This document shows positions 6,790-13,095 of a DNA stretch of 19,676 nt, one piece after another. The DNA is taken from contig CAYRXE010000017.1 of the NCBI GenBank assembly GCA_964428205.1, positions 1-19,676 of the forward strand. The letters are read 5' to 3'. A program made the translations under genes and the position numbers. Numbering within the stretch: position 1 is the first letter of the stretch; each line of letters opens with the position of its first letter. Under the pieces are notes generated by a model. The model made no database searches. It was not told the DNA's origin and saw only the letters and a list, made by a program, of their open reading frames with translations. This DNA is from CAYRXE01 sp964428205. Its GTDB lineage: Bacteria > Patescibacteriota > Gracilibacteria > Peribacterales > Peribacteraceae.

Positions 6790-6795
6790 TACACT
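6790..6795 (+). promoter_or_regulatory. -10 box of the 6805 lipoprotein gene (near-leaderless)
   Basis: TACACT lies 9 bases before the ATG, so the predicted start falls about 2-3 bases upstream of the codon. The -35 is weak (TTCTCC at 6768-6773). It is similar in placement to the secD and thyA promoters. Confidence 0.35.
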
Positions 6796-6804
6796 CCCTC
6801 CACT

Positions 6805-7473
6805 ATGAAACACCTCCTCCGCCTCTCTCTTATTACGAGCGTGCTCCTCCTGAGCGCCTGCACATCCGAGGATCTCGCGTTCCGCGCCGTGTTCGGTCCA
6901 AGTGTGGAGTCCGGCCGCAAGACCGAGCTCTCGCAAGCAATCAACCGTGTGATTCAGCGTCGCATGGAGAGCATGGAAGGCGAAGCCAAGGAGATCAAAA
7001 ATACACTCACAGAAGAGGGTGCCGATATCACCTTTACGGCAAGCCCTGGAAACCTTGCTGCGCCCATTACTGATCAGCTTGTCGCTCCATTTACCTTCCG
7101 TTTGATGCGTTCGGCTAAGGCAAACGAAACTCCCGATATCACCTTCGAAGAAACAGGTGGCTACGTGGAGCTGGGCGTCACCGAGAAAGATGTCCTCTGG
7201 CTCAGCGGAGGAACCGACGAAAACACCAAGAAAGGCTGGGTCGAAATCCTCTTCACCACCGAAGGCAAGAAGAAGGTGAAAGATGCTCTGACGAAGTCCA
7301 ACGGCATGCAGGTAGCGTTGATCGTTCGTAATCAGCTCGTTTCGACATTCCAGAGCAAAGGAGTTGGCCGCGAAAACATCTTCATTGATGGTGTGCCCAC
7401 ACCCGAACTCGCCGGCATCTTCGCCGATGATGTGAATGTAGGTGTCCACGTCACGTTTGTGCCCAAAAAATAG
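6805..7473 (+). CDS. lipoprotein with SecD periplasmic (P1) head-like domain
   Basis: A 222-residue exported lipoprotein: Lys/Arg start, hydrophobic core, and lipobox LSAC with Cys19 as the lipid-modified residue. The mature part follows the SecD P1 head: an N-terminal helix (INRVIQRRM), GADITFTASPGN (72-83), FTFRLM (96-101), then at 146-215 the block VEILFTTEGKKKVKDALT, ALIVRNQLVS and IFIDGVPTPELAGIFADDV. This block lines up with VVQITFDSEGAQLFQELT, AIFVGGELVS and the VITGSNSVQEARDLAQDL region of the SecD encoded next. I infer a detached SecD-head paralogue anchored by lipid at the outer face of the membrane. No SecD membrane domain is present. It is separated from secD by 64 bp carrying a secD promoter. 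The SecD relationship is by eye, not by alignment software. Confidence 0.7.
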   Translation: MKHLLRLSLITSVLLLSACTSEDLAFRAVFGPSVESGRKTELSQAINRVIQRRMESMEGEAKEIKNTLTEEGADITFTASPGNLAAPITDQLVAPFTFRLMRSAKANETPDITFEETGGYVELGVTEKDVLWLSGGTDENTKKGWVEILFTTEGKKKVKDALTKSNGMQVALIVRNQLVSTFQSKGVGRENIFIDGVPTPELAGIFADDVNVGVHVTFVPKK

Positions 7474-7499
7474 GGCCCTGACGACTGTTCGCTTATAGG

Positions 7500-7528
7500 T
7501 TGTGACGCACGATTACTCCCGCTAGACT
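7500..7528 (+). promoter_or_regulatory. promoter of secD (leaderless type)
   Basis: -35 TTGTGA (7500-7505), a 17-base spacer and -10 TAGACT (7523-7528). The ATG is at 7538, so the predicted start is about 2-3 bases from it, and no ribosome site is present. Confidence 0.5.
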
Positions 7529-7537
7529 CGATTCCCC

Positions 7538-9988
7538 ATGGCTAAAAAGCTTCATTTTTCGTACATCGTTGCCGTTCTCGTCTCCATTTGGGTCGCCTTC
7601 ACGGCGCTCCCCAACGAGTGGAAGACGTGGGCTCCCAGCTTCCTCAGCAGTCCCCAGCTCCACTTGGGTCTGGACCTCGTTGGTGGCACTCAGCTCGACT
7701 TCCGTATTTCGGAGGAAGAAATCCGAAAGGAGTTGGCCGAGGTCGACGCACAGATTGCCGCATTGGAGCAGGATTCCAGCGCGACAGAGAAACTCAATCA
7801 GTTGCGTTTTGAGCGCGATGCCATTGCCCAGCAGCAAACGAACTTGGTCGAAGCCATTCGCACGGTTCTCGAACGCCGCATCAACGCCCTCGGCGTGAGC
7901 GAGTCCACCATCACACCTTCTTTTGTGGGTGATGAGCGCCACCTTCTTGTGGAGTGTCCCGGTGTCGTGGACACACAGAAGTGTATCGAGGTCGTTGGTA
8001 AGACCATCCAGTTGGAATTTAAAGAAGAGTTTGTCGAGGCCACAGCTGCCTATAAGAACGAGATTGCAGCCAAGGCTTCCGCAGCGCTTGCGCGTGTGAA
8101 TAAGGGCTCTTCGTTGCAATCTGTAGGCCAGGACATGAGTAGCGAACTCGGGGTGTCGTACCGCGATTCCTTCCTGAGCTTCCGTGACATGCTCCCCAAG
8201 GGCTTGGAGTCTGTATGGAATCAGAAACAGGGCACGGTAAGGCGCATCGAAGGCACGGCTATCGCTCAGTCACAGAACGAAGATGGCACAGTGGTCGATA
8301 AAGAAATCCAGGGTGTGTACATCGTCGAAGTCCTTTCGCCACTTACAGAAACAGGCAGGATCATCAACGAAGCACCAACGGCATTCGCCTACCTCGCCAG
8401 GACCGAACAGGGTCTCACAACGGGAGTACACGAAGACGTCGCACTCAATGACAGCATTGCCAAGCCTGTAGCCGATGCACTCCGCACGATGGAAGGTGGT
8501 GCCCTCAAGGCAGTCACCATGACCGATGGCACAGCCAAAGTTCTCTTCCTCCGCCAGCGCATTCCGGGCCAGGAGCAGATGACCGCTAGCCACATCTTGG
8601 TCTCATATAAGGGCGCAGCCGCAGCCGCCGGCACCGTCACGCGCACCAAGCTCGAAGCACTGGAAAAGGCAGAGTCCCTCCTTAAGCAGCTCGATGCGGG
8701 TGCGTCTTTTGACTCCCTCGCACGCACGCAGTCCGATGGCTCTTCTGCTGCCCAGGCAGGAAGCCTTGGCTCTATTACGCGCGGAGCCATGCCTCCAAGC
8801 TTTGATGATATTGCCTTCAAGCTGAAGGCTAAGGAGGTGAGCCGCATTGTCGAAACGCAGTTCGGTTACCACATCATCCGTGCCGACACCGCTGCAGCTA
8901 TTCAACCTGAGATGGTCTCGTACGATGAGCTCACCATTGCCGATGTCCCCGCTCTCGATCAGAAGCCCGCTCAGCGCGCTGCTGCTTTGGTCACACGTTT
9001 GCAGTCCGGTGAGGTTCGCTCGGTTGAACCTGCCCTGACCCTCCGCACACTCTTCTTCTCCTACGATCCCACAGGTTGGAAAGACACCGCTTTGGATGGC
9101 ACGCACTTCCGCACGGCAGCTGTATCTCTTGATCCTGTGACGAACATCCCTGTGGTGCAGATTACGTTTGATTCCGAAGGTGCTCAGCTCTTCCAGGAGC
9201 TCACCCGCAAGAACATTGGTAAGCGCATTGCCATCTTCGTTGGTGGAGAGCTTGTCTCTGCCCCCACAGTGCAGGCCGAGATCAGTGGAGGAACAGCCGT
9301 GATCACCGGTAGCAACTCTGTACAGGAAGCCCGCGATTTGGCTCAGGACCTCAACACAGGAGCAATCCCCGCCCCTATCTACCTCGTTGGTCAGTACACC
9401 GTCGAGGCCACCCTTGGTGCCGCTGCGCTGAACACGTCTCTTCTCGCAGCGCTCATCGGTACGATCATCCTCATGCTCTACATGTTGATCGTGTACCGCG
9501 GCTTGGGTCTTATTGCCGACATCGCCCTCTTTGCCTACGCGGTCATCTTCTTCGCTCTCCTCAAGCTGCCACTCTTGCTCGTGACCAGTAACTACGTGGT
9601 GCTCACGCTCGCAGGTATGGCCGGTATCATCCTCAGTATTGGTATCGCCGTGGACGCAAACGTCCTCGTGTTCGAACGCATGAAGGAAGAGCTGCGAAAA
9701 GGTCGCCCATTCAAGTCCGCCATCGAAAGCAGCTTCAGGTACGCCTGGCCTGCTATTCGCGACAGTAACATCGCTTCGATCATCACCTGCGCCATCCTCT
9801 TCTTGGTTGGTAGCTCCATCGTCCGTGGCTTCGCTGTCACGCTGGGTATGGGTGTCGTCCTCTCGCTCTTCACGGCTGTCTTCGTGACTCGCTGGATGCT
9901 CCGCTGGGTGTCCAACCTTTCCATCAGCAATAACACGACACTCTTCGTGTCGATGCCAAAGACTGCGGAGGCCACCACCACTCTGTAA
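7538..9988 (+). CDS. secD: SecD translocase subunit with embedded parvulin (PpiC-type) domain
   Basis: An 816-residue Sec accessory subunit that pulls exported chains across the membrane using the proton gradient. TM1 spans about 9-27, followed by LGLDLVGGTQL (43-53), the D1 SecD motif, and a charged coiled segment (58-105). The P1 base has LERRINALGV (111-120) and VECPGV. Inserted in the head is a full parvulin prolyl isomerase at about 349-450: ASHILVSYKG at the start, a QSDGSSAAQAGSLG turn, MPPSFDDIAFKL, and FGYHIIRAD at the end, keeping both active-site His (352, 445). Residues 172-266 look like a second, decayed parvulin (LPKGLESV, GVYIVEVLS). The head resumes near 532 (ITFDSEGAQLF), and five C-terminal membrane helices carry SIGIAVDANVLVFERMKEEL. 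Typical SecD is 400-620 residues. SecF is not encoded next to it: a terminator follows immediately. Confidence 0.92.
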   Translation: MAKKLHFSYIVAVLVSIWVAFTALPNEWKTWAPSFLSSPQLHLGLDLVGGTQLDFRISEEEIRKELAEVDAQIAALEQDSSATEKLNQLRFERDAIAQQQTNLVEAIRTVLERRINALGVSESTITPSFVGDERHLLVECPGVVDTQKCIEVVGKTIQLEFKEEFVEATAAYKNEIAAKASAALARVNKGSSLQSVGQDMSSELGVSYRDSFLSFRDMLPKGLESVWNQKQGTVRRIEGTAIAQSQNEDGTVVDKEIQGVYIVEVLSPLTETGRIINEAPTAFAYLARTEQGLTTGVHEDVALNDSIAKPVADALRTMEGGALKAVTMTDGTAKVLFLRQRIPGQEQMTASHILVSYKGAAAAAGTVTRTKLEALEKAESLLKQLDAGASFDSLARTQSDGSSAAQAGSLGSITRGAMPPSFDDIAFKLKAKEVSRIVETQFGYHIIRADTAAAIQPEMVSYDELTIADVPALDQKPAQRAAALVTRLQSGEVRSVEPALTLRTLFFSYDPTGWKDTALDGTHFRTAAVSLDPVTNIPVVQITFDSEGAQLFQELTRKNIGKRIAIFVGGELVSAPTVQAEISGGTAVITGSNSVQEARDLAQDLNTGAIPAPIYLVGQYTVEATLGAAALNTSLLAALIGTIILMLYMLIVYRGLGLIADIALFAYAVIFFALLKLPLLLVTSNYVVLTLAGMAGIILSIGIAVDANVLVFERMKEELRKGRPFKSAIESSFRYAWPAIRDSNIASIITCAILFLVGSSIVRGFAVTLGMGVVLSLFTAVFVTRWMLRWVSNLSISNNTTLFVSMPKTAEATTTL

Positions 9989-9995
9989 GTAAAAT

Positions 9996-10024
9996 AACCC
10001 CCGGGACGAATCCAGGGGGTTTTG
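9996..10024 (+). terminator. Rho-independent terminator of secD
   Basis: AACCCCC (9996-10002) pairs with GGGGGTT (10015-10021) and runs into TTTT (10020-10023). AAAATAA before the stem means it could also work for the minus-strand lipoprotein gene that ends at 10043. Confidence 0.8.
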
Positions 10025-10042
10025 TCGTTCAAGGACTGTGGA

Positions 10043-10276
10043 TTATGGTTTCAGTTTTAAGACCGAGACCAGGGCGTTGCTAGAAGGCTGCGCTTGCGCG
10101 AGCACCTCTGGCGGTACCTCCTCTCCACAGCAACGATATTCTGCATTCACCACTGTCGGCGCAGGAGGCAGTAAAACTACCGCGTCTGCCCTGATAATGA
10201 GAATGGAACGGGCTGGCATTGCACAGCCAGTCAGGAAGACGGAGCACAACACCAGAGCGAAATACTTGCGGATCAT
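10043..10276 (-). CDS. small lipoprotein of unknown function
   Basis: A 77-residue predicted lipoprotein. Residues 1-17 are a signal peptide (MIRKYFALVLCSVFL) with lipobox LTGC, so Cys18 should be lipid-modified, leaving a mature peptide of 60 residues. It contains a Cys-Cys pair (YRCCGEEV) and a Pro/Ala-rich middle. AAGGAGG lies 6-7 bases before the ATG, which settles strand and start against the overlapping open frame on the plus strand. It resembles small entericidin- or osmotic-type lipoproteins only in size; I assign no function. It is transcribed alone: extended -10 promoter at 10327-10332, a stem-loop at the predicted +1, and the bidirectional secD terminator at its end. Confidence 0.75.
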   Translation of the reverse strand: MIRKYFALVLCSVFLTGCAMPARSILIIRADAVVLLPPAPTVVNAEYRCCGEEVPPEVLAQAQPSSNALVSVLKLKP

Positions 10277-10299
10277 GGGATCCTCCTTGAATGAGCATG

Positions 10300-10319
10300 C
10301 CGATACGACCTTGTATCGG
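10300..10319 (-). other. leader hairpin at predicted +1 of the 10043 lipoprotein gene
   Basis: CCGATAC (10300-10306) pairs perfectly with GTATCGG (10313-10319) around six bases. The predicted start is near 10320, so the mRNA begins with the stem, followed by about 24 bases holding AAGGAGG. Confidence 0.55.
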
Positions 10320-10326
10320 TATTAGT

Positions 10327-10335
10327 ATTATAACA
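10327..10335 (-). promoter_or_regulatory. extended -10 promoter of the 10043 lipoprotein gene
   Basis: On the minus strand TGTTATAAT: a consensus TATAAT (10332-10327) with the TGn extension. The -35 region (CTTTAA) is poor, as is common with extended -10 promoters. Confidence 0.6.
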
Positions 10336-10352
10336 CATTTTTAGCATCATTA

Positions 10353-10380
10353 AAGCACCGGTAATGGCTCCCCGATGCTT
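10353..10380 (-). terminator. probable terminator of the 10386-11039 gene
   Basis: On the minus strand AAGCATCGG (10380-10372) pairs with CCGGTGCTT (10361-10353), nine pairs including one T.G wobble, and is followed by a short TTTAAT. On the plus strand the wobble becomes a C.A mismatch, so the stem favours the minus strand. Confidence 0.5.
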
Positions 10381-10385
10381 AAAAC

Positions 10386-11039
10386 TTAGGCTGCCAGTGC
10401 GTAGTCCGTCTTTCTCGACGCGTCGTCGATGAGGCCTAGATCCTTCTTCTCCACGGCTGCTTCGACCTCTTCGATGCTCACACCTGCGCGGTTGATAGCC
10501 GAGCGGAAGTCCTGTCTGTAGGTGCGGTACGTATCGCTCACAAACTCGTCGCCGGTGCGCTCGACCGTGAGCCCTTCGATGAAGGCTGTCTCGTCGAAGT
10601 CCGTTCCACCAACCGTCACTGCAACGCCCTCTTCTTTGTCTGCAGCGTGAGCAATGCCCTCGGTGTGGCCGTTATCCAAGTGATACTGCTCGTGCTCGCC
10701 TGTTTCTTTGGTACGAGCGAGTGTGTCTTGCACGTTCTTATGTACCTTGAGCGTCTCGGCAGCAATGGTCTTCTGCTGAGCAGCATCCACTTGTCCTCCG
10801 ATGCCTTCGTCGAGCTCTTGGACATCCCCTTCTTGTGTGGCATCCAACATGCCTGTGACGTACTGATCAATCTGCGCCCTCGTCTCACCCTGTACGTGCT
10901 GGGTGTTCTCTTCGATGGCACGCGCGATTTGGTCGCCGCTCGCGTTGCCTTTTTCCATCTGCTCGTCGACTGCATTGTTGATCAGGACAGCAGCTTCCTG
11001 TTCTGCGTTGGCCGGTGATGTGGTTTCGAGGTTTGCCAT
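10386..11039 (-). CDS. hypothetical cytosolic protein with HExxH motif
   Basis: A 217-residue acidic protein without signal peptide or membrane segment. Residues 1-110 are helical and Glu/Gln/Ala-rich. At 116-120 it has HEQYH followed by LDNGH, and at 153-160 FIEGLTVE, a layout like gluzincins (HExxH plus a downstream Glu, here Glu155). The C-terminal third is helical (VSDTYRTYRQDFRSAINRAG). Metal binding and peptidase activity are inferred from the motif only. The spacing HExxHxxxxH is not the metzincin spacing. I prefer ATG 11039, which lies about 27 bases after the -10 box at 11062-11067 with GAGGGGG upstream. An earlier in-frame ATG at 11087 lies inside the promoter. Confidence 0.65.
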   Translation of the reverse strand: MANLETTSPANAEQEAAVLINNAVDEQMEKGNASGDQIARAIEENTQHVQGETRAQIDQYVTGMLDATQEGDVQELDEGIGGQVDAAQQKTIAAETLKVHKNVQDTLARTKETGEHEQYHLDNGHTEGIAHAADKEEGVAVTVGGTDFDETAFIEGLTVERTGDEFVSDTYRTYRQDFRSAINRAGVSIEEVEAAVEKKDLGLIDDASRKTDYALAA

Positions 11040-11061
11040 ACACGCATACTGTCCCCCTCGA

Positions 11062-11092
11062 TCTATAGGGTAGATATCACATGACACGTCAA
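11062..11092 (-). promoter_or_regulatory. promoter of the 10386-11039 gene
   Basis: On the minus strand, -35 TTGACG (11092-11087), a 19-base spacer and -10 TATAGA (11067-11062). The leader carries GAGGGGG. Confidence 0.45.
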
Positions 11093-11149
11093 AGTACCCT
11101 GACCAAGAAATAATCTGATCAGTTAGCTAAAATTCAGGGGTGCTCTATG

Positions 11150-11641
11150 TTACTTCTTCTCGTAAATGAAAAAAGTCATGCTCTGGGGATTCTCCGCATC
11201 TGCAGGATGTTCTTTGGCTTCAACTTCTTTCCAAACCTTCGGATCAAGCGGCGGAAAGGTGGTGTCTCCCTCTACGGAAGCATGCACACGCGTGAGATAC
11301 ACACGATCTGCACTAGGGAGAACCTCGCGGTAGAGCTCTCCTCCTCCGATCACGAAGATCTCATCGTTGCCATCGGCCATGGAGGCGACTCCAATGGCAT
11401 CGACCAAAGAGTTCACCACCTTGCAACCAGGTGCTTCGAAGTCTTCCTGACGTGTGACCACCACGTTCTGGCGGCCCGGGAGTGGACGGCCAATGGAGAC
11501 GTACGTCTTACGCCCCATGATCACCGGGTGACCCTTGGTGGTCTCGCGAAAGAACTTCATATCGGCAGGCAGCTTCCATGGCAACGAGCCTTGGTGCCCA
11601 ATCACTCCATTCTCGTCGGCGGCAACAATCAGAGAGATCAT
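11150..11641 (-). CDS. folA: dihydrofolate reductase
   Basis: A 163-residue enzyme that reduces dihydrofolate to tetrahydrofolate with NADPH, regenerating the cofactor spent by thymidylate synthase. All classic motifs are present: MISLIVAADENGVIG, the LPWKLPADMKFF substrate loop with the catalytic acidic residue (Asp27), VIMGRKTYVSIGRPLPGR (NADPH and folate contacts), VVVTR, and EIFVIGGGELYREVLP. Length matches the family. Its ATG overlaps the thyA stop in ATGA (11638-11641), so the two are translationally coupled in one operon, the usual pairing in the thymidylate cycle. No terminator with a T-tract is seen after its stop. Confidence 0.96.
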   Translation of the reverse strand: MISLIVAADENGVIGHQGSLPWKLPADMKFFRETTKGHPVIMGRKTYVSIGRPLPGRQNVVVTRQEDFEAPGCKVVNSLVDAIGVASMADGNDEIFVIGGGELYREVLPSADRVYLTRVHASVEGDTTFPPLDPKVWKEVEAKEHPADAENPQSMTFFIYEKK

Positions 11642-12570
11642 ACGGCGATGGGAGCTTTGATAGCAGGATGTGGATCGTAGTTTTCGATCGCAATGTCCTC
11701 GAAGGTGAAGTCATTGAGGTTTTTCACGTTTGGATTGAGCTTAAGGATAGGCAGAGTTTTTGGCTCTCTGCTGAGCTGTTCGTTGGCCTGGTCCAAGTGA
11801 TTGAGATAGAGATGCGCGTCGCCAAACGTGTGCACAAAGTCCCCCACTCCAAGACCACACACCTGCGCAATCATGTGCGTGAGCATGCTATAGCTCGCGA
11901 TGTTAAATGGCACACCCAGGAACACGTCTGCACTGCGTTGGTAGAGCTGGCAGCTCAACTTCCCATCCAAGACGTAGAACTGATACAGCGTGTGGCACAG
12001 AGGTGGTGCTGTCTTCTTGTGACCAGCTACGTCACTCACGTTCCAGGCAGAGACCACGTTACGACGTGAATATGGGGTCTTCTTGATCTGCTCCACAGCC
12101 ATGGCTAATTGGTCGAATACCTGGCCATCCGGGCCTTCCCAGCGCCTCCACTGCTTGCCGTACACAGGGCCAAGCTCGCCCCATTGAGCTGCGAAGGATG
12201 GATCGGTCTTGATGCTCTCGATGAACTTCTTCTTCTCCTCCATCCACGGCTCGCTGTACATGGGGAACTTCTCCGTGAGTTGATTGGCAATCAGGTAATC
12301 CTGGAAGGGCCACTCATCCCAAATATGCACGTCGTTATCGACCAAGTACTTGATGTTCGTATCTCCTTTGAGGAACCACAAAAGCTCGTGAATGATGCCG
12401 CGGGTAAACACCTTCTTGGTGGTGAGCAGCGGAAATCCTTCGTTTAAATTAAAACGCATCTGGTACCCAAAGATGGAGATCGTTCCCACTCCCGTGCGGT
12501 CTTCTTTCTTATGACCGTTCTCCAGGATGTGCTTCATGAGGCCGAGGTACTGTGCGTCGCAGGTGTTCAT
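11638..12570 (-). CDS. thyA: thymidylate synthase
   Basis: A 310-residue homolog of ThyA, which methylates dUMP to dTMP with 5,10-methylenetetrahydrofolate, releasing dihydrofolate for the downstream FolA. Landmarks are EDRTGVGT (23-30), GFPLLTTKKV (45-54), the ELLWFLKGDTN segment, the phosphate-binding Arg pair SRR (168-170), the nucleophile Cys192 in APPLCHTLYQFYV, SADVFLGVPFNIASY, and HLYLNHLDQ. The insertion near 100-130 makes it longer than the 264-residue E. coli enzyme but is common in the family. A -10 box ends nine bases before the ATG and no Shine-Dalgarno is present, so the mRNA is probably leaderless. A terminator for the upstream gene lies directly in front. Confidence 0.97.
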   Translation of the reverse strand: MNTCDAQYLGLMKHILENGHKKEDRTGVGTISIFGYQMRFNLNEGFPLLTTKKVFTRGIIHELLWFLKGDTNIKYLVDNDVHIWDEWPFQDYLIANQLTEKFPMYSEPWMEEKKKFIESIKTDPSFAAQWGELGPVYGKQWRRWEGPDGQVFDQLAMAVEQIKKTPYSRRNVVSAWNVSDVAGHKKTAPPLCHTLYQFYVLDGKLSCQLYQRSADVFLGVPFNIASYSMLTHMIAQVCGLGVGDFVHTFGDAHLYLNHLDQANEQLSREPKTLPILKLNPNVKNLNDFTFEDIAIENYDPHPAIKAPIAV

Positions 12571-12579
12571 CGGAGCAGG

Positions 12580-12585
12580 ACTATA
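12580..12585 (-). promoter_or_regulatory. -10 box of thyA (leaderless)
   Basis: TATAGT on the minus strand, nine bases before the ATG, predicts a transcript starting within 2-3 bases of it. The -35 position falls in the preceding terminator stem and is weak (GTGCTT). Confidence 0.4.
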
Positions 12586-12587
12586 GC

Positions 12588-12611
12588 GTGAAAAGGGTGC
12601 CGAAGCACCCT
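12588..12611 (-). terminator. Rho-independent terminator of the 12619 gene
   Basis: On the minus strand GGGTGC-TTCG-GCACCC (12610-12595) is a 6-bp stem with a UUCG-type tetraloop followed by TTTT. It ends transcription eight bases after the 12619 gene and before thyA. Confidence 0.8.
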
Positions 12612-12618
12612 CATCAGA

Positions 12619-13026
12619 TCAATTGTTGAGTCGCATGATGCCCAAGGCAATGAAGCCTAGGCCAACAAGTGCAATCCACGCGAATCGCTGCACCAAGGCA
12701 TCTCGATTGCACGCTACTTGCTGAACAAGGTGTGCATCGAAGATGAGCCCTAGACTGAGTCCTTCCTTCAGATCGCACTGAACCATTTTCACCCGAACAA
12801 TCTGCCATAACCACCAAGCAACAACGAGTGTGCCCGTGGTAATAGCTACTGGAGGAAACCCTTCGTTGAAGCATGCGATGGCGCGTTGAGCCATCCCCAT
12901 CTTGAACACGTAGTAGTCCAAGAGAGTAAAACTTATTGCGGCTCCCGTGATGCTGCAGATAGCGATGAGCAAGAGAATCTTGACGTACTCAAGCTCATAC
13001 GACGAACTACGAAAGCGTGCGCGCAT
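12619..13026 (-). CDS. small membrane protein, three predicted TM helices
   Basis: A 135-residue protein of unknown function. Predicted membrane helices are at about 14-38 (starting YVKILLLIAICSITG), 60-78 (AITTGTLVVAWWLW) and 115-131 (FAWIALVGLGFIALGI), with a cytosolic or external loop of about 35 residues between the last two. The N-terminus is basic (MRARFRSSS), predicting an inside start. ACGGGAG precedes the ATG by about 8 bases. It sits 69 bp downstream of the DUF4015 gene on the same strand, has no convincing promoter of its own, and ends at a strong terminator, so it is probably read through from the hydrolase gene. Confidence 0.7.
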   Translation of the reverse strand: MRARFRSSSYELEYVKILLLIAICSITGAAISFTLLDYYVFKMGMAQRAIACFNEGFPPVAITTGTLVVAWWLWQIVRVKMVQCDLKEGLSLGLIFDAHLVQQVACNRDALVQRFAWIALVGLGFIALGIMRLNN

Positions 13027-13095
13027 GACGAACTCCCGTGAGAAAAAGATCTGACAAACATACTGTACATCAGTCTTTCCCCTCCCAGTAGCCTT

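Noticed and set aside
10038..10325. Plus-strand open frame over the small lipoprotein gene
   Set aside because: The minus-strand frame has a signal peptide, lipobox, Shine-Dalgarno and consensus promoter; the plus frame has none of these.
10386..11039. Metzincin signature HExxHxxGxxH
   Set aside because: The third His is at the wrong spacing (HExxHxxxxH) and there is no Gly at the required place.
11097..11139. CCCTGA/TCAGGG inverted repeat downstream of folA
   Set aside because: Six pairs 31 bases apart with no T-tract. Too weak to call a terminator or operator.
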